DNA of 64,000 nt from Portunus trituberculatus. Taxonomy: Eukaryota; Arthropoda; Malacostraca; Decapoda; Portunidae. How positions within the stretch are numbered: position 1 is the first letter of the stretch; the number at the start of each line of letters is the position of its first letter. A program made the position numbers and the translations under genes. Location of the stretch: NCBI RefSeq assembly GCF_017591435.1, contig NC_059256.1:415374-479373 (forward strand), in the 5' to 3' direction. The notes under the pieces are model-generated. The model was given only the letters and a program-made list of their open reading frames with translations. It was not told the DNA's origin and made no database searches. Below, piece after piece: positions 24,194-36,249 of this stretch.

Positions 24194-25097
24194 TAGTCTT
24201 AGCTTTACAGATTATTTTTAATCTCCCGGTTTCGTCTTTTACAAATTTTAGTGACTGTCGCAGTGCTCTTACTTCTCTCTCTTGCACTATATCGTTTAAC
24301 CCTTTGGTTTTATCAGCCCTGGAGTGGCTATACCTTCTTACACAACGAGGATATCGTGTTGGGTTCTGTTGGGTCCCTGGTCACGTTGGTGTTCCAGGGA
24401 ATGAACACGCAGATCGCTTCGCTAAAGAGGCAGCAAGTCGCGCTCCATCTCCTGCCCCTGTTCCGTTTCGAGATGTCTTTTCTCTAATTCGTGAGGCAGT
24501 TGCAGCAATTTGGCAGGGGAGATGGCTAACGGGGGTCGCAAACTCGAAAATGGGATAGATCACTACTTCCTCTATCCCCTAATGGACATACACCCATGTC
24601 TGGGATCGCCGTTTACAAACTATTGGCGCGACTACGTATAGGTCACACGTACGTCACAAGTACCTGATGACCAGGGACCCTCAACCTTACTGTGATGACT
24701 GCTTGGTGCCGCTTACCGTGCGGCACCTGTTGGTAGAGTGTGTTAGTTTGGTCGAGTTACGACACCGCTACCTCTACCGCTGTCGCGGTAGAGATAGCGG
24801 TGTCTATTATATCTCAAAGGTCCTTGGACCAGAGTGCTTGGCCCAGGGCCATGACGTTTTAAGGTTTTTGGGAGAAGCTGGTCTTCTCCCAAAGCTGTGA
24901 ATTTTATTTCATTTTATTCTATGTATTTTAATGTTTTATATAGTTTTATAGTATTTTTTTTTTGTTCTTAACTTTTTACTTGTATTGTTTTGAATTATTT
25001 TTACTTAGTTTTTTAGATACATGATTATTGGCAGTCAATTTATAGTAGCGGCGCGATATGACCTTTGTTGTTGCGGTGCCAAGAAATTAAAATCCAT
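24194..25097 (+). mobile_element. 5'-truncated family B LINE copy (twin of 17313-18219)
   Basis: Begins in RNase H after the previous ATCC tail and retains GFCWVPGHVGVPGNEH and an uninterrupted C-terminal CDDC..HLLVECV..LLPKL segment to the stop at 24898-24900. The 3' hairpin and tail end at about 25097. Compared with its twin it lacks a few bases near 24655. Confidence 0.85.
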
Positions 25098-25600
25098 CCA
25101 TCCCTTTGTGGACATACACTCATGTCCGGGATCGCCGTGCACAGACGTTATTGGCGCGACTTTGTATAGGTTATACGTACCTTACACAAAGGTACCTCCT
25201 GACTAGGGACCCTCAACCTTATTGTGATGACTGCCTGGTGCCGCTTACGGTGCGGCACCTACTAGTGGAGTGCCCCAGTTTGACTCATTTAAGACACCGC
25301 TACCTCTACCGCTGTCGCGGTAGAGATAGCGGCGTCTATTATCTCTCAAAGGTCCTTGGACTAGAGTACCTGGCCGAAGGACATGACGTTTTTATTGGGG
25401 GGAAGTTGTGAATATTATTTTATTTCATTATATGTATTTTTGTTTTATTTAGTTTTATTGTATTTTTAGTTTTTTAGCTATTGCATTGGTTTTAACTGCT
25501 TTTAGTAGTTTTTATCAACAATTTTGTGTTTTTACATTATTGTAGAGGCGCCAAATGACCAGAGATGTTGCGGCGCCTTATAATAGAATCCATCCAATCC
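25098..25600 (+). mobile_element. 5'-truncated family B LINE copy (twin of 18220-18562)
   Basis: Carries the C-terminal Cys/His region, the RCRGRDSGVYYLSKVLG tail and the 3' UTR, and ends in hairpin plus aatccatccaatcc. It is complete in the stretch that its twin has lost. The Gypsy LTR-like sequence starts directly after it. Confidence 0.83.
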
Positions 25601-26820
25601 CCCGGGCGTTTGCCAGGGAGCTGTGGACTGTGTGTGTGTACAAGGTTATCTTTGTGTAGTGTAAATAACTGTATTGTTAATATAAGGAATACCCAAGCTG
25701 TGTTTTCGTTAACTCCCCTGAGAAGACAGTGTGAGAGAGTTCCTGAACTAACGACACTGCTACTCTTGTGCCCTCTTCGTGGTAACATAACATTGACCAC
25801 AACATTGGTGGCTTGCGGTGGCACGAATAAGTAAACCAGTGAACAATAGCTTTAGTGCAGTGAAGGCGTGAGTGTAACGGCTGTTATATCCCATAACGCA
25901 CTCTCTCTGACGCCCTGGCAACTCAGTTCAGCGGCTGACTTATCCGCTAAGTCAGCAGATGTTACCAAAACAATCTCTCCCACTACCGCCTAGCTCTGCT
26001 CAGTTGGGGGTGACTCGGACTTTCGCTCCTGACATAAATTTCTGAAGTGATGTGTAGTTTTCTTCCGAGGGATTGACCCGGGAAATGTTACTCATTATAA
26101 ATTCAGAAAAACACTCCTAGTGTTCTGAGCGAGCTACAAACAGCTAGGTGACTGGAGTGGTACTCGTATTACAGCATCGATTACCCGTCCTCATCGCATC
26201 TCATCAATCAGCTGGACATCCAGAGTGGTATAAGACTTCTACTCTCATCACTTCTAACTCATCGCTACATGGAGAAGTATAATACTACACTACACAACTA
26301 AAAGCACTCACTGTGTCGCACAGACTTTTCAAATATTTCCGTATCACGGCTACGGAGTTGATCACATATAATTCAGTTGTGGAACACTTCTCAGATTTCT
26401 ACATAATTTCAGAACTTGAAGGGTTTACAGAGGACTAAAGCGACTGCTTTAGTCTCTGAGAAACAGACTGCTGCCCTGTCAAGGTCACCTGAGGAGCATC
26501 TGTGACCTTTGCTTCGTACATATTTTCTCACATCATAGGTGAGAACAAGCACAAAGTTAATACTACAATTACACAAAAATAGCGTCACACATTACTTTAT
26601 TGTTATGCTGAAAGTTATGTTATTCTTTTTTTTTATATAGTATAACTACGTTAACATAGCGTTTCATTCATTTTCTTTGAGTGTTCATGTACATACAACT
26701 GTAGTGTTTGGGTAACTGTATTTTCTAGTGACTGCATGCTATTTTATATATTCTTTCTTTTATATCATATACTACTATTGTAATTTGGGGTAAATCATTT
26801 CTGTGTGCCAGTGACTGCTG

Positions 26821-27057
26821 ATGGCGAAGAAGCCCGACAAATTTGATGAATACTTAAAATTACATGAAGACCAAATTTTGCGGGAAGAAGCTAAAATCAG
26901 ACAACAGTGCGAGAGTAACCTCATTGATGAAGAGGAAAATGAGATAGATAACCCTGACACTCCTGAGTCAGTTACTGAGGCTGAGAGGCTTATAGATTCA
27001 TATTCAGTTCAAATTTCTCAGCCTTCCGGTTCATTACTTGAAATTCTATGTCACTTC
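26821..27057 (+). pseudogene. Gypsy gag N-terminal remnant
   Basis: Starts at ATG 26821, downstream of the leader, and encodes 78 residues rich in Asp, Glu and Lys (short piece: KFDEYLKLHEDQILREEAKI), ending in TAA at 27055-27057. It has no CCHC knuckle or major homology region. Its beginning is duplicated at 19787-19905. It probably represents only the start of a gag that was joined by deletion to the pol linker. Confidence 0.55.
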
Positions 27058-27100
27058 TAACTTCCATCTTCCAGCTGACGGAATTCTGGGATTGTAAGTT

Positions 27101-28650
27101 ATGAAGCTTCTTCACATGCAAGTCCTTCCAAACCATAATTCAGTCACAGTTCAGGGAAAGACACTTCAAGCAATGCAGGAACCTATGCCCTTATCTCTTC
27201 GTCATGACAACAAGCGAGGCGGTGGGGATAAACATGGTGAGAGTCCCTCGTGTATACTACCGTCGGTTCATGTGTCTCCTCCCATTTTCGCGTCACCTCT
27301 CAATTGGAGATGCGTTAAAGGCACTGTGGTGGGTAACCATGAGATTCCGGATCGCGTAGCAATGCGTATCCCCATCACAGTGCCTGATGGACCAGTTAAC
27401 AGTGACATATGCTTCACTGGTCCTTGTAAACTTCAGCGCCTTGCAGTGGAGTCCAGACTTCCCACCGTTCAGGAAGGTAATGTCGCTTCTGCGTTAGTGG
27501 TGAACGTTACGGGAGGACCAGTACGTGTGAAACATGGTCTCTACCTTGGAGATGGATTAATTTATGATCAAAAAGTATTGCCTACTCCTTTAGACTTTCC
27601 CAAAGCTTGTGTCGCAACGGTGTCATCCACCTCTGACAGCGAGCTGGTGTCGGGCCCACCTCTAAGCTCACTTGTCAATGTTGTGGATTACCCAGAGCTG
27701 AAGCACTTGCTGTTGGATATTCTCGAAGAACGTTGCAACGTGATAGCGTTGCTTGGCGAGCCCCTTGGTAGTATGGAGCATGCTGAACACCTTCTTCTTC
27801 TCAAACCAAACACTAAACCAGTTTACATTCCAGCCTACAGACTACCTCACAGTCAGAGGAAATTGTGGATGAGCAAATCAAAGAGATGCTCCATCAGGGA
27901 GTGATCGAACACTCACATTCCCCTGGAACAGTCCCTCTTCCTCGTTCCTAAAAGGATGGTAGTTTTCAGTCATTGATTTTAGGAAAGTAAATGAGGTAAC
28001 AGAGGATGATCGTTACCCTCTACCGGTCCTGAGTGACTTGCTTATGTCCTTAGGTGGTGGTAATACCATTTTCAGCAGTCTTGACTTGCTGTCGGGTACT
28101 GGCAGGTACCTATGGCGAAGGAGTCCCGGAAATCACTGCGTTTAGCACGCCATCAGGGCACTATCAGTGGTTGCGCATGCCGTTTGGCCTAAAGTCTGCG
28201 CCACTTACATTCCAGCGGATGATCAATACATTGTTTGCAGACATGTTAGGTAATTCTGTATATGCCTAATTGGATGACATCATCATCGCCAGTAAATCTG
28301 TTGAATCTCATCTTCAGACTTTGCGTTCAGTTTTACAGCGACTGCATGAAGCCGGCCTTCGAGTAAAACTGTCAAAATGCGAGTTTTGAAGTCCAAAATC
28401 ACCTTTTTAGGGCACGTTGTCGATAGTGAGGGAATCCACATACTGGACGATAAAGTGTCCGAAGTCAAAAAATTTCCACAACCAAGAACCATCGAAAATG
28501 TGAGATCATTCTTAGGTTTAGCAGGTTACTACAGACATTTTATTAAAGATTTTGCTAAACTTGCATCACCACTCAACCAGTTACTCAAGAAAGACGTTTA
28601 ATTTCATTGGGGTGCTGCACAGGAGCGTTGTTTCCAGGATTTAAAAACAG
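27101..28650 (+). pseudogene. Gypsy pol: linker and reverse transcriptase
   Basis: The linker is open from 27101 to 27904 (MRIPITVPDGPVN, LLLLKPNTKPVYIPAYRLPH). RT motifs follow in shifted frames: VIEHSHSPW and LVPK (27900-27955), SLDLLSG (28078), GHYQWLRMPFGLKSAPLTFQ (28160-28215), LDDIIIAS (28270-28293), KCEF..ITFLGHVV and FLGLAGYYRHFI. The tyrosine codon of the catalytic YLDD reads TAA at 28267-28269, and another TAA interrupts at 28599-28601. The enzyme would copy element RNA into DNA, but this copy cannot. Confidence 0.88.
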
Positions 28651-28657
28651 TTCTCAC

Positions 28658-29684
28658 ACAGGCTCCCGTTCTAGCATTCCCTGACTTCTCATTACATTTT
28701 GAACTCTACACAGACTCATCCTCGTTAGGGCTCGGCGCAGTGCTGACTCAGAGGACACATAGGGGTAAAAATCGTGTGATTGCTTATGCGAGTAAGGTTC
28801 TTAACTCTGCGGAAGCGAACTACTCAGTCACGCATCAGGAAGCTTTAGCTGTCATCTGGGCTCTTACCCATTTCCGAGATCTAATACTTGGGTACCGAAT
28901 CACAGTTTTCACAGATCACGTCGCCGTCACAAATCTTTTCAAGGGACGTAATCTTAGTGGCAGGCTTGCACGCTGGTATCTTACATTGCAAGAATACTCT
29001 CCTCAGTTCAAGTACCTTCCAGGCCGTGCGAATGTCGTAGCTGACGCTCTATCACGGAATATTCCAGTGAGTGCAGTCTCTCAAGCATCCCCAGTACATA
29101 ATTTTTCTCTCCAGGAACTCAGCATGGAACACAGCATGAGACATGGGGGAAAGTAATTTATGCTCTGGAATCTGGTGATCTTTCCACTTTGCCCTCCTTA
29201 CATGTACCCTTCTCACAATTCTTTTTATCACCATCTAATGTCTTATGTAGGCGAGGCCCAAAAGAAGATGGAGGCAAAGATCTTTTGGTTATTCCAGAAG
29301 TTTTTGTTCCAGTCATTCTACAACTTATGCACGATCACCCTACAGCTGGACATCCAGGTCGTGACAAAACCGTCCGTCGTGCATATTATTGGCCTCGTAT
29401 GAGAGTAGACGTTGTCGATCATGTTTCGCGCTGCGTTAGCTGCGCTAAGCATAAGGGCATTACGTCTGGTCCTGCGCCTATGCTAGGATACCCACCACCT
29501 GCACAACCATGGGATGTAGTTGCAATGGACCTTCTGCAGCATCTTAAGAGTCGCCAAGGCTCCCAGTACCTCTTGGTTTGCGTAGATCATTTCTCTCGTT
29601 TTGTAGTTTTGTCCCCGGTAAAAGCTAAGACAGCGCCTGCGATTGCACATGTGCTAGTTACGCACTTGTTCTGTCCTTACACCA
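28658..29684 (+). repeat. Tandem duplication unit 1 in Gypsy pol (RNase H to integrase)
   Basis: Begins acaggctcccgttctagc and contains RNase H (YTDSSSLGLGAVLTQ at about 28710, FTDHVAVTNLF, PGRANVVADALSRN) and the integrase zinc-binding region (HDHPTAGHPGRDKTVRRAYYW..CVSCAKHK, about 29330-29450), with the first catalytic Asp in VVAMDLL (29517-29537). It ends at ccttacacca, where the sequence returns to acaggctcc of unit 2. Unit 1 has fewer indels than unit 2. Confidence 0.88.
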
Positions 29685-30675
29685 ACAGGCTCCCGTTCTA
29701 GCATTCCCTGACTTCTCATTACATTTTGAACTCTACACAGACTCATCCTCGTTAGGGCTCGGCGCAGTGCTGACTCAGAGGACACATAGGGGTAAAAATC
29801 GTGTGATTGCTTATGCGAGTAGGGTTCTTAACTCTGCGGAAGCGAACTACTCAGTCACGCATCAGGAAGCTTTAGCTGTCATCTGGGCTCTTACCCATTT
29901 CCAAGATCTAATACTTGGGTACCCAATCACAGTTTTCACAGATCATGTCGCCGTCACAAATCTTTTCAAGGGACGTAATCTTAGTGGCAGGCTTGCACGC
30001 TGGTATCTTACATTGCAAGAATACTCTCCTCAGTTCAAGTACCATCCAGGCCGTGCGAATGTCCAGCTCTATCACGGAATATTCCAGTGAGGTGCAGTCT
30101 CTCAAGCATCCCAGTACATAGTTTTTCTCCAGGAACTCAGCATGGAACAAAAGCATGAGACATGGGGAAATAATTTATGCTCTGGAATTTGGTGATCTTT
30201 CCACTTTGCCCTCCCATGCCCTTCTCACAATTCTTTTTATCACCATCTAATGTCTTATGTAGGCGAGGCCCAAAAGAAGATGGAGGCAAAGATCTTTTGG
30301 TTATTCCAAAGTTTTTTCCAGTCTTCTACAACTTATGCACGATCACCCTACAGCTGGACATCCAGGTCGTGACAAAACCGTCCGTCGTGCATATTGGCCT
30401 CATTATGAGAGTAGACGTTGTCGATCATGTTTCGCGCTGCGTTAGCTGCGCTAAGCATAAGGGCATTACGTCTGGTCCTGCGCCTTGCTAGGATAACCAC
30501 CTGCACAACCATGGGATGTAGTTGCAATGGACCTTCTGCAGCATCTTAAGAGTCGCCAAATCCTCTTGGTTTGCGTAGATCATTTCTCTCGTTTTGTAGT
30601 TTTGTCCCCGGTAAAAGCTAAGACAGCGCCTGCGATTGCACATGGCTGGTTACGCCCTTTCTGTCCTTACACCAC
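29685..30675 (+). repeat. Tandem duplication unit 2, more degraded, continuing into integrase core
   Basis: Repeats unit 1 with many 1-12 base deletions (for example loss of gtagctgacg near 30063 and of tac near 30210), so it is about 36 bp shorter. From 30676 it runs on into sequence absent after unit 1: the second part of the integrase core (YHPSSNGLVE, about 30765-30795) and a C-terminal stretch to about 30970. The original integrase order is therefore restored across unit 2, not unit 1. Confidence 0.85.
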
Positions 30676-31046
30676 TCCCTTAGCGATAATGGCACGGGTT
30701 CAAATGCCTTGCTATCGGAGATCTGCGCTAAGTATAACATCAAACAGACGTTTACCGTAGCTTACCATCCAAGTTCAAATGGCCTGGTAGAGGGCGAATC
30801 GTAAAATCCCTTGAAGCCCTCCGTTATGTCACTAGCTTACATGACAACTGGGAAGGCTATTCCTGAGGTTGCGGCTTGCATTAATGGTTCGGTATGTGAA
30901 TCAACTGGAAAACTCCGCACTACATTGTCTATGGGTAGATAAGAGATTGCCATACGACTTGTTGGCGGGTCCTCTAACCTGTCTATAACATTGGATGACT
31001 ACTCTTCCCAGCATCTGCGATTTTCAATTCATAAAAAGGTTAGGGA

Positions 31047-31546
31047 NNNNNNNNNNNNNNNNNNNNNNNNNNNNNNNNNNNNNNNNNNNNNNNNNNNNNN
31101 NNNNNNNNNNNNNNNNNNNNNNNNNNNNNNNNNNNNNNNNNNNNNNNNNNNNNNNNNNNNNNNNNNNNNNNNNNNNNNNNNNNNNNNNNNNNNNNNNNNN
31201 NNNNNNNNNNNNNNNNNNNNNNNNNNNNNNNNNNNNNNNNNNNNNNNNNNNNNNNNNNNNNNNNNNNNNNNNNNNNNNNNNNNNNNNNNNNNNNNNNNNN
31301 NNNNNNNNNNNNNNNNNNNNNNNNNNNNNNNNNNNNNNNNNNNNNNNNNNNNNNNNNNNNNNNNNNNNNNNNNNNNNNNNNNNNNNNNNNNNNNNNNNNN
31401 NNNNNNNNNNNNNNNNNNNNNNNNNNNNNNNNNNNNNNNNNNNNNNNNNNNNNNNNNNNNNNNNNNNNNNNNNNNNNNNNNNNNNNNNNNNNNNNNNNNN
31501 NNNNNNNNNNNNNNNNNNNNNNNNNNNNNNNNNNNNNNNNNNNNNN
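31047..31546. other. Assembly gap, 500 N
   Basis: Exactly 500 N, a placeholder of unknown true length. Gypsy sequence ends to its left and an inverted copy of 44.3-51.5 kb begins to its right. Confidence 1.
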
Positions 31547-31870
31547 AATTTAAGAATATCTACAAAGGAGCTCACGGACCAGAATGAGGAAAGGTTATTT
31601 GATTCTCTGAATGATTTAAAATATTCGGTGAAGGACGAATCGAGTTTATGACAAGGTTGAAATGTAAACTAGCTTTGGTTACCGTAAGGACCGATGCTGA
31701 TGACGTGCCGTCTCAGGACAGGTTGATTAAGAGCAAACTAATAAAAGGAATGCCGAGAGACTGCAGGAAAGATTAGATCATTTTTATGAAGGAGGGAATG
31801 ATCAAGGGCAACAAAAAGGGATAAAGAGGATTGTTGAGTTCCTTAAAAGTCAAGAGAGTTAAAAAATTTA
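31547..31870 (+). pseudogene. Gag-like fragment (LTR-element type), copy of 51255-51520
   Basis: Reads KELTDQNEERLFDSLNDLKY, followed by FMTRLKCKLALVTVRTDADD and RLIKSKLIKGMPRDC, with two small frame breaks. It resembles the central gag region of an LTR retrotransposon (inference from composition and layout, not from a named motif). The right end passes into the 3' UTR of the minus-strand family A LINE, as in the other copy. Confidence 0.5.
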
Positions 31871-34314
31871 GGGACAAATTACTTGAGATTCTTAAAGGAA
31901 GTCAATCATAGGAAGGTGGAACAACAGAAGCAGGCTGAGAGTTCCAGAGTTTACCAGAGAAAGATGAATGATTAAGAATACTGGTTGACTCTTGTATTAG
32001 AGAGTTGGACAGAATAGGGATGAGAGGAAGAAGAAATTGTGCAATGAGGCCGCAGGAGGAAAATGCAGTTAGCAAGATTAGTAGAGAAGTTAGCATGAAA
32101 ATAGTGACAAAAGACAGAAAGAGATGCAACATTTCGGCAGTGAGAAAGAGGCTGAAGACAGTCAGTTAGAAGAGAGTTGATGAGACGAAAAGTTTTTAAT
32201 AAATCTCTAATAAAGCTGAGCAGAACGCCTCAAACATGCGAAGAGCACAAAGATGGATAAGGCCCTTGTACAGAGTTAGCAGTTGAAGGGCGAGAAAATT
32301 TAGGAGAGAAAAGAACGCCTAACTTCATAGAAGCAGTTTTAGCAAGAGATGAGATGTGAAGTTTCCAGTTAAGATTATGAGCAAAGGACAGACCGAGGAT
32401 ATTCAGTGTGGAAGAGGGAGACAGTTGAGTGTCACTGAAGAAGAGGGTTTAATTGTCTGGAAGATTGTTTCGAGTTGATAGATGGAGGAATTGAGTTTTT
32501 GAGGCATTGAAAACTACTAATTTTTCTGCCCCAATCGGAAATCTTAGAAAGATCAAGTCAGACGTTCTCTGGCGTCCCTGTGATCTGATAACTTCATGAT
32601 CGTCTCTGAAAGAACGTGGAAATATGAAGTATCATCAGCGTAGGATTGGATAGGGCAAGAAGTTTGGCTGAGAAGATCATTAATGAATGATAGAAGGAAA
32701 GTGGGTGATAGGACAGAACCCTGAGGAACACCACTGTTAATAAATTTAAGAGAAGAACAGTGGTCTACCACGGCTGCAATAGAACGAAAGGAAACTTGAG
32801 ATAAAGTTGCAGAAAGAAGGATAGAAACCGTAAGAGTGCAGTCTTGAAATTAAAGCTTTGTGCCAGACTCTATCAAAAGCTTTTGGTATGTCTAACGTGA
32901 CAGCAAAAGTTTCACCGAAATCTCTAAAAGAGGATGACTAAGACTCAGTAAGGAACACAGAAGATCACCAGTAGAGCGACCTTGATGGAAGCTATACTGG
33001 CGATCAGATAGAAGATTGTGAAGTGATAGATGTTTAAGAATCTTCCTATTGAGGATTGATTAAAAAACTTTAGACAAGCAAGAGACTATAGAACGGTAGT
33101 TTGTGGGATGAGAACGGTCATCCTTTTTTATAACAGGCTGATTGTAAGCCAACTTCCAGCAAGAAGGAAAGGTAGAAGTCGATAGACATAGTTGAAAGAG
33201 TTTGGCCAAGCAAGGTGCAAGCACTGAAGCACAGTTTTTGAGAACAATAGGAGGGACCCCATCAGGTGCCTTCCGAGGGTTTAGGCCAGTAAGGGCATGG
33301 AAAACATCATTACGAAGAACTTTAATTGTAGGCATGAAAAGTCAGAGGGAGGAGGAGAGGAGGAATAATCCAGGATCATCCAAGGTGGAGTTGTTACCAA
33401 AGGTTTGAGAGAAGAGTTCAGCTTTAGAAACAGAAGAGATGGCAGTGGTGCCATCAGGATGAAATAAAGGAGGGAAAGATGAAGAGATAAAGTTATTGGA
33501 AATGTTTTGGACAGATGTCAGGAGTCACGAGTGGAGTTTGAGTTTGAAAGATTTTGACATTTTCTATTTATGAAAGAGTGCTTGGCAAGTTGAAGAACAG
33601 ACTTGGCATGATTCTGAGCAGAAATATAAAGTGCATGAGATTCAGAAGATGGAAGGCTCAAGTACCTTTTGTGGGCAATCTTTATCATGTATAACACAAG
33701 AACAGGTTGTGTTAAACCAAGGTTTAGACGGTTGAGAAAAGAATGAGGAATGTACGCCTCCATGCTAGACACTATCACCTCTTTTATGCACATAGAGATG
33801 GGTCTCTGACACAGAAGCAGTAATCATTCCAAGGAAAATCAGCATAATACCTCGATCCTACTGGCAGAGGCAAAACGCCAGAGTGACCTCCATTTTGGGT
33901 GATCCTGAGGAGGAATTGGAGAAATAGGACAAGATACAGAAATGAGATTGTGATCGGAGGAGCCCGACGGAGAAGATAGGGTAACAGCATAAGCAGAAGG
34001 ATTAGAGGTAAGGAAAAATCAAGAATGTTGGGTGTATCTCCAAGACGGTCAGGAATACAGAGTAGGGTGCTGACCAGTTGCTCATAGACGAGGATAGCAA
34101 AGTTAAAGGCTAGTTCACCAGGATGGTCAATGAAGGAGAGGAAAGCCAAAGCTGGTGGTGAACATTGAAATCTTAAAAAATGGAGATCTCTATGAAAGGG
34201 TAGAGGGACAGATGTGCTCCACTTTGGAAGTCAAATAGTCAAAGAATTTACTATAGTCAGAGGAGTTAGGGAGATAGACAGCACAGATAAATTTGGTAGT
34301 GACTATCAAGTCTA
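31820..34314 (-). mobile_element. Family A LINE, inverted copy of 48663-51255
   Basis: Carries the C-terminal region (about 32130-31900), RT (SYADDT at about 32620, GVPQGSVLSP at about 32710, RKAPDGVPPIVLKNCAS at about 33250), the linker (33500-33790) and the distal endonuclease (LGDTPNIL.., SDHN region at about 33960-34060). It ends abruptly at about 34314 inside the endonuclease. Frame breaks occur throughout. It is almost the same sequence as the plus-strand element further right, so the two are one duplicated locus rather than independent insertions. Confidence 0.87.
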
Positions 34315-34370
34315 AACAGAAGCAGGCTGAGAGTTCCAGAGTTTACCAGAGAAAGGTATGAATGATTAAG
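34315..34370. repeat. 56-bp templated insertion at a rearrangement junction
   Basis: This short piece (acagaagcaggctgagag.. to ..aatgattaag) is a second copy of about 31925-31980 from the LINE C-terminal region. It sits exactly between the broken LINE endonuclease and the broken kinesin exon 4. Confidence 0.75.
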
Positions 34371-35483
34371 AACTACCTCATTGTAGATCTCCAACATGCT
34401 AAACCTCACTTCAAACTCCTTCTCCTCTGTGTTTTGTGTGATGCCATTAAATAAATCGTTACAGAACAATGGCACGATTCCTGAAAGTTTAGGAATAGAT
34501 TTTTTTATTTTTTTTTTTTTTTTCTTTACACTGTGTTGTATGTTTCTTTCTTTGTCCATCCATCTGTTTTCCATTCATTTCTTTCTCTCACTTTCAAGAA
34601 TCAGGATACAATGACGATCCTTGTATGTGTTTCATGAAATTGTAACATTCTTTTGATTTCACGTGATGGATATGCAGAACTTTTAAGAGAACCATGCAGG
34701 CTTTCAACAACTCAACAACTATCTATGGTTATGGGCAACAAAAAGGCTAAAAAAAAAAAAAAAAACATTAAAGGTGACAGTCTCCAAAGAATGCAGTCAA
34801 AAGGATCATCCAAAATTTTGAGGAGAAACATCTGAAAACACCTATGAAATGTGGACTTTTTTTATTTTTTACCTTTATTGGATCCATATCCAATGACAGA
34901 CCAAGATTTTCCTGAGCCTGTCTGCCCATAAGCGAACAGTGTGGAGTTATAACCAGCCCAGGCGTTTGCTAAGACTCCACCTCCCAGATCATTGTACACC
35001 GTGTTCTGTCAAAAGGCGAAGAAAGCTTAGCATTTATAGTGACAGTTCTTAATGGTGATGAACAGGAAAATGTAATGAGGATGATAAAGGGAAGAAGAAA
35101 AAAGATAATGGTAATGATGAAAAGGAAGATGATGATATTGATGATGAAGAGAAGGAAAAGATGGTGATGATGAGAAGAGGCCAAGCTAATGATGATGAAT
35201 GATGAAGAGAAAAGAAAAGTTGATAATGATGACTCCAAGAGGATGATAATAATGACCAGCAGAAATAACCAGAATGTGATTTTGATGACAACAATGATAG
35301 CAATAACCATAGGTGGTCGTTACCGTCACAGATCATCACGCTAACGCCATCAGATTATAGCAGCTATCCGATGACATTTTTTCTGAGTTATTAGTTAATC
35401 GATATCGTGAATACTTCTGGGTCCAAATTAGAGTATAACTGATAATCTTAGTTTTATATTCCAGATTAGCGTAAGAATGACCT

Positions 35484-35560
<77 letters not shown>

Positions 35561-35853
35561 TGATCAGCATACTTGGAGTTGGGTGACTGCTTGGCAAAGT
35601 AGCCATTGGGCTCCTCCTTGCAGCCGTCAAAGCTCCAGTAAGAGTAGTCGTAGGTGAAGGACTTGACATCGGCCGAGTCATCAGGGTTGGTGACCGTGGT
35701 GATATTTCCCTTCATGCTCACTACGCACTTGGCCTTTCGTCCCAGCTCCCGCTTATTGTGTGCCAGAGTTAAGGGGAATGCTGATGGAATAGGAAACTAA
35801 AGATAGTGATGAAAATAACTTGATAGGAAAAGGAATAGAATAGATAGAAGCAA

Positions 35854-35938
<85 letters not shown>

Positions 35939-36078
35939 GGTTTCCTTGAACGTGTATTGATATCTTAACAAAATATTGGACAATGATTATTCCACCTACT
36001 TGGATGTTAGGATTGTTTAATTGTTGTTTGCTTTTCTTTCTAATTTTATGTTTCTTTTGTATTTTGTGGTCAATAAAC

Positions 36079-36164
<86 letters not shown>

Positions 36165-36249
36165 CTCCCAAAGATCTCATTCTTGGCATTAAAAAGGATA
36201 TCATTGGCCGGACCCAAACCGCCACCTTCACATTCTCTTCTTCAGCCAT
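34371..36249 (-). pseudogene. KIF28-like kinesin, 5' exons 1-4 (inverted, truncated copy)
   Basis: Minus-strand copy of the gene at 45395-47662. Exon 1 is 36249-36202, exon 2 35757-35560, exon 3 35005-34873, and exon 4 starts at 34480 but is cut at 34371, losing 73 of 183 bases. Exon 3 holds the ATP-binding P-loop GQTGSGKS. Intron 1 keeps the AT-AC ends of the other copies. Intron 3 contains an A-rich LINE 3' remnant. Cut off within the motor domain, it cannot encode a working motor; the truncation coincides with the 56-bp insertion, so it may also be an assembly artefact. Confidence 0.82.
35485..36160. repeat. Dinucleotide arrays in kinesin introns (CT, GT, GT)
   Basis: (CT)n at about 35485-35557 abuts the intron 2 donor. 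(GT)n at 35856-35935 and at 36084-36160 lie inside intron 1. Read on the gene strand they are GA, AC and AC arrays, matched in position in the other two copies but differing in length. Confidence 0.93.

Larger units (their letters stand above)
25601..31046 (+). mobile_element. Ty3/Gypsy LTR retrotransposon, truncated by assembly gap
   Basis: The element comprises an LTR-like end and leader (25601-26820), a short gag start (26821-27057), a protease-to-RT linker (about 27100-27600), RT (27700-28600), RNase H (28640-29080) and integrase (29190-30970). A duplicated block of about 1 kb lies inside RNase H-integrase. Gag is far shorter than usual: the zinc knuckle and most of the protease are missing, consistent with an internal deletion near 27057-27100. 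The sequence stops at the N gap before any 3' LTR. Order RT-RNase H-integrase identifies Ty3/Gypsy rather than Ty1/Copia. Confidence 0.88.
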
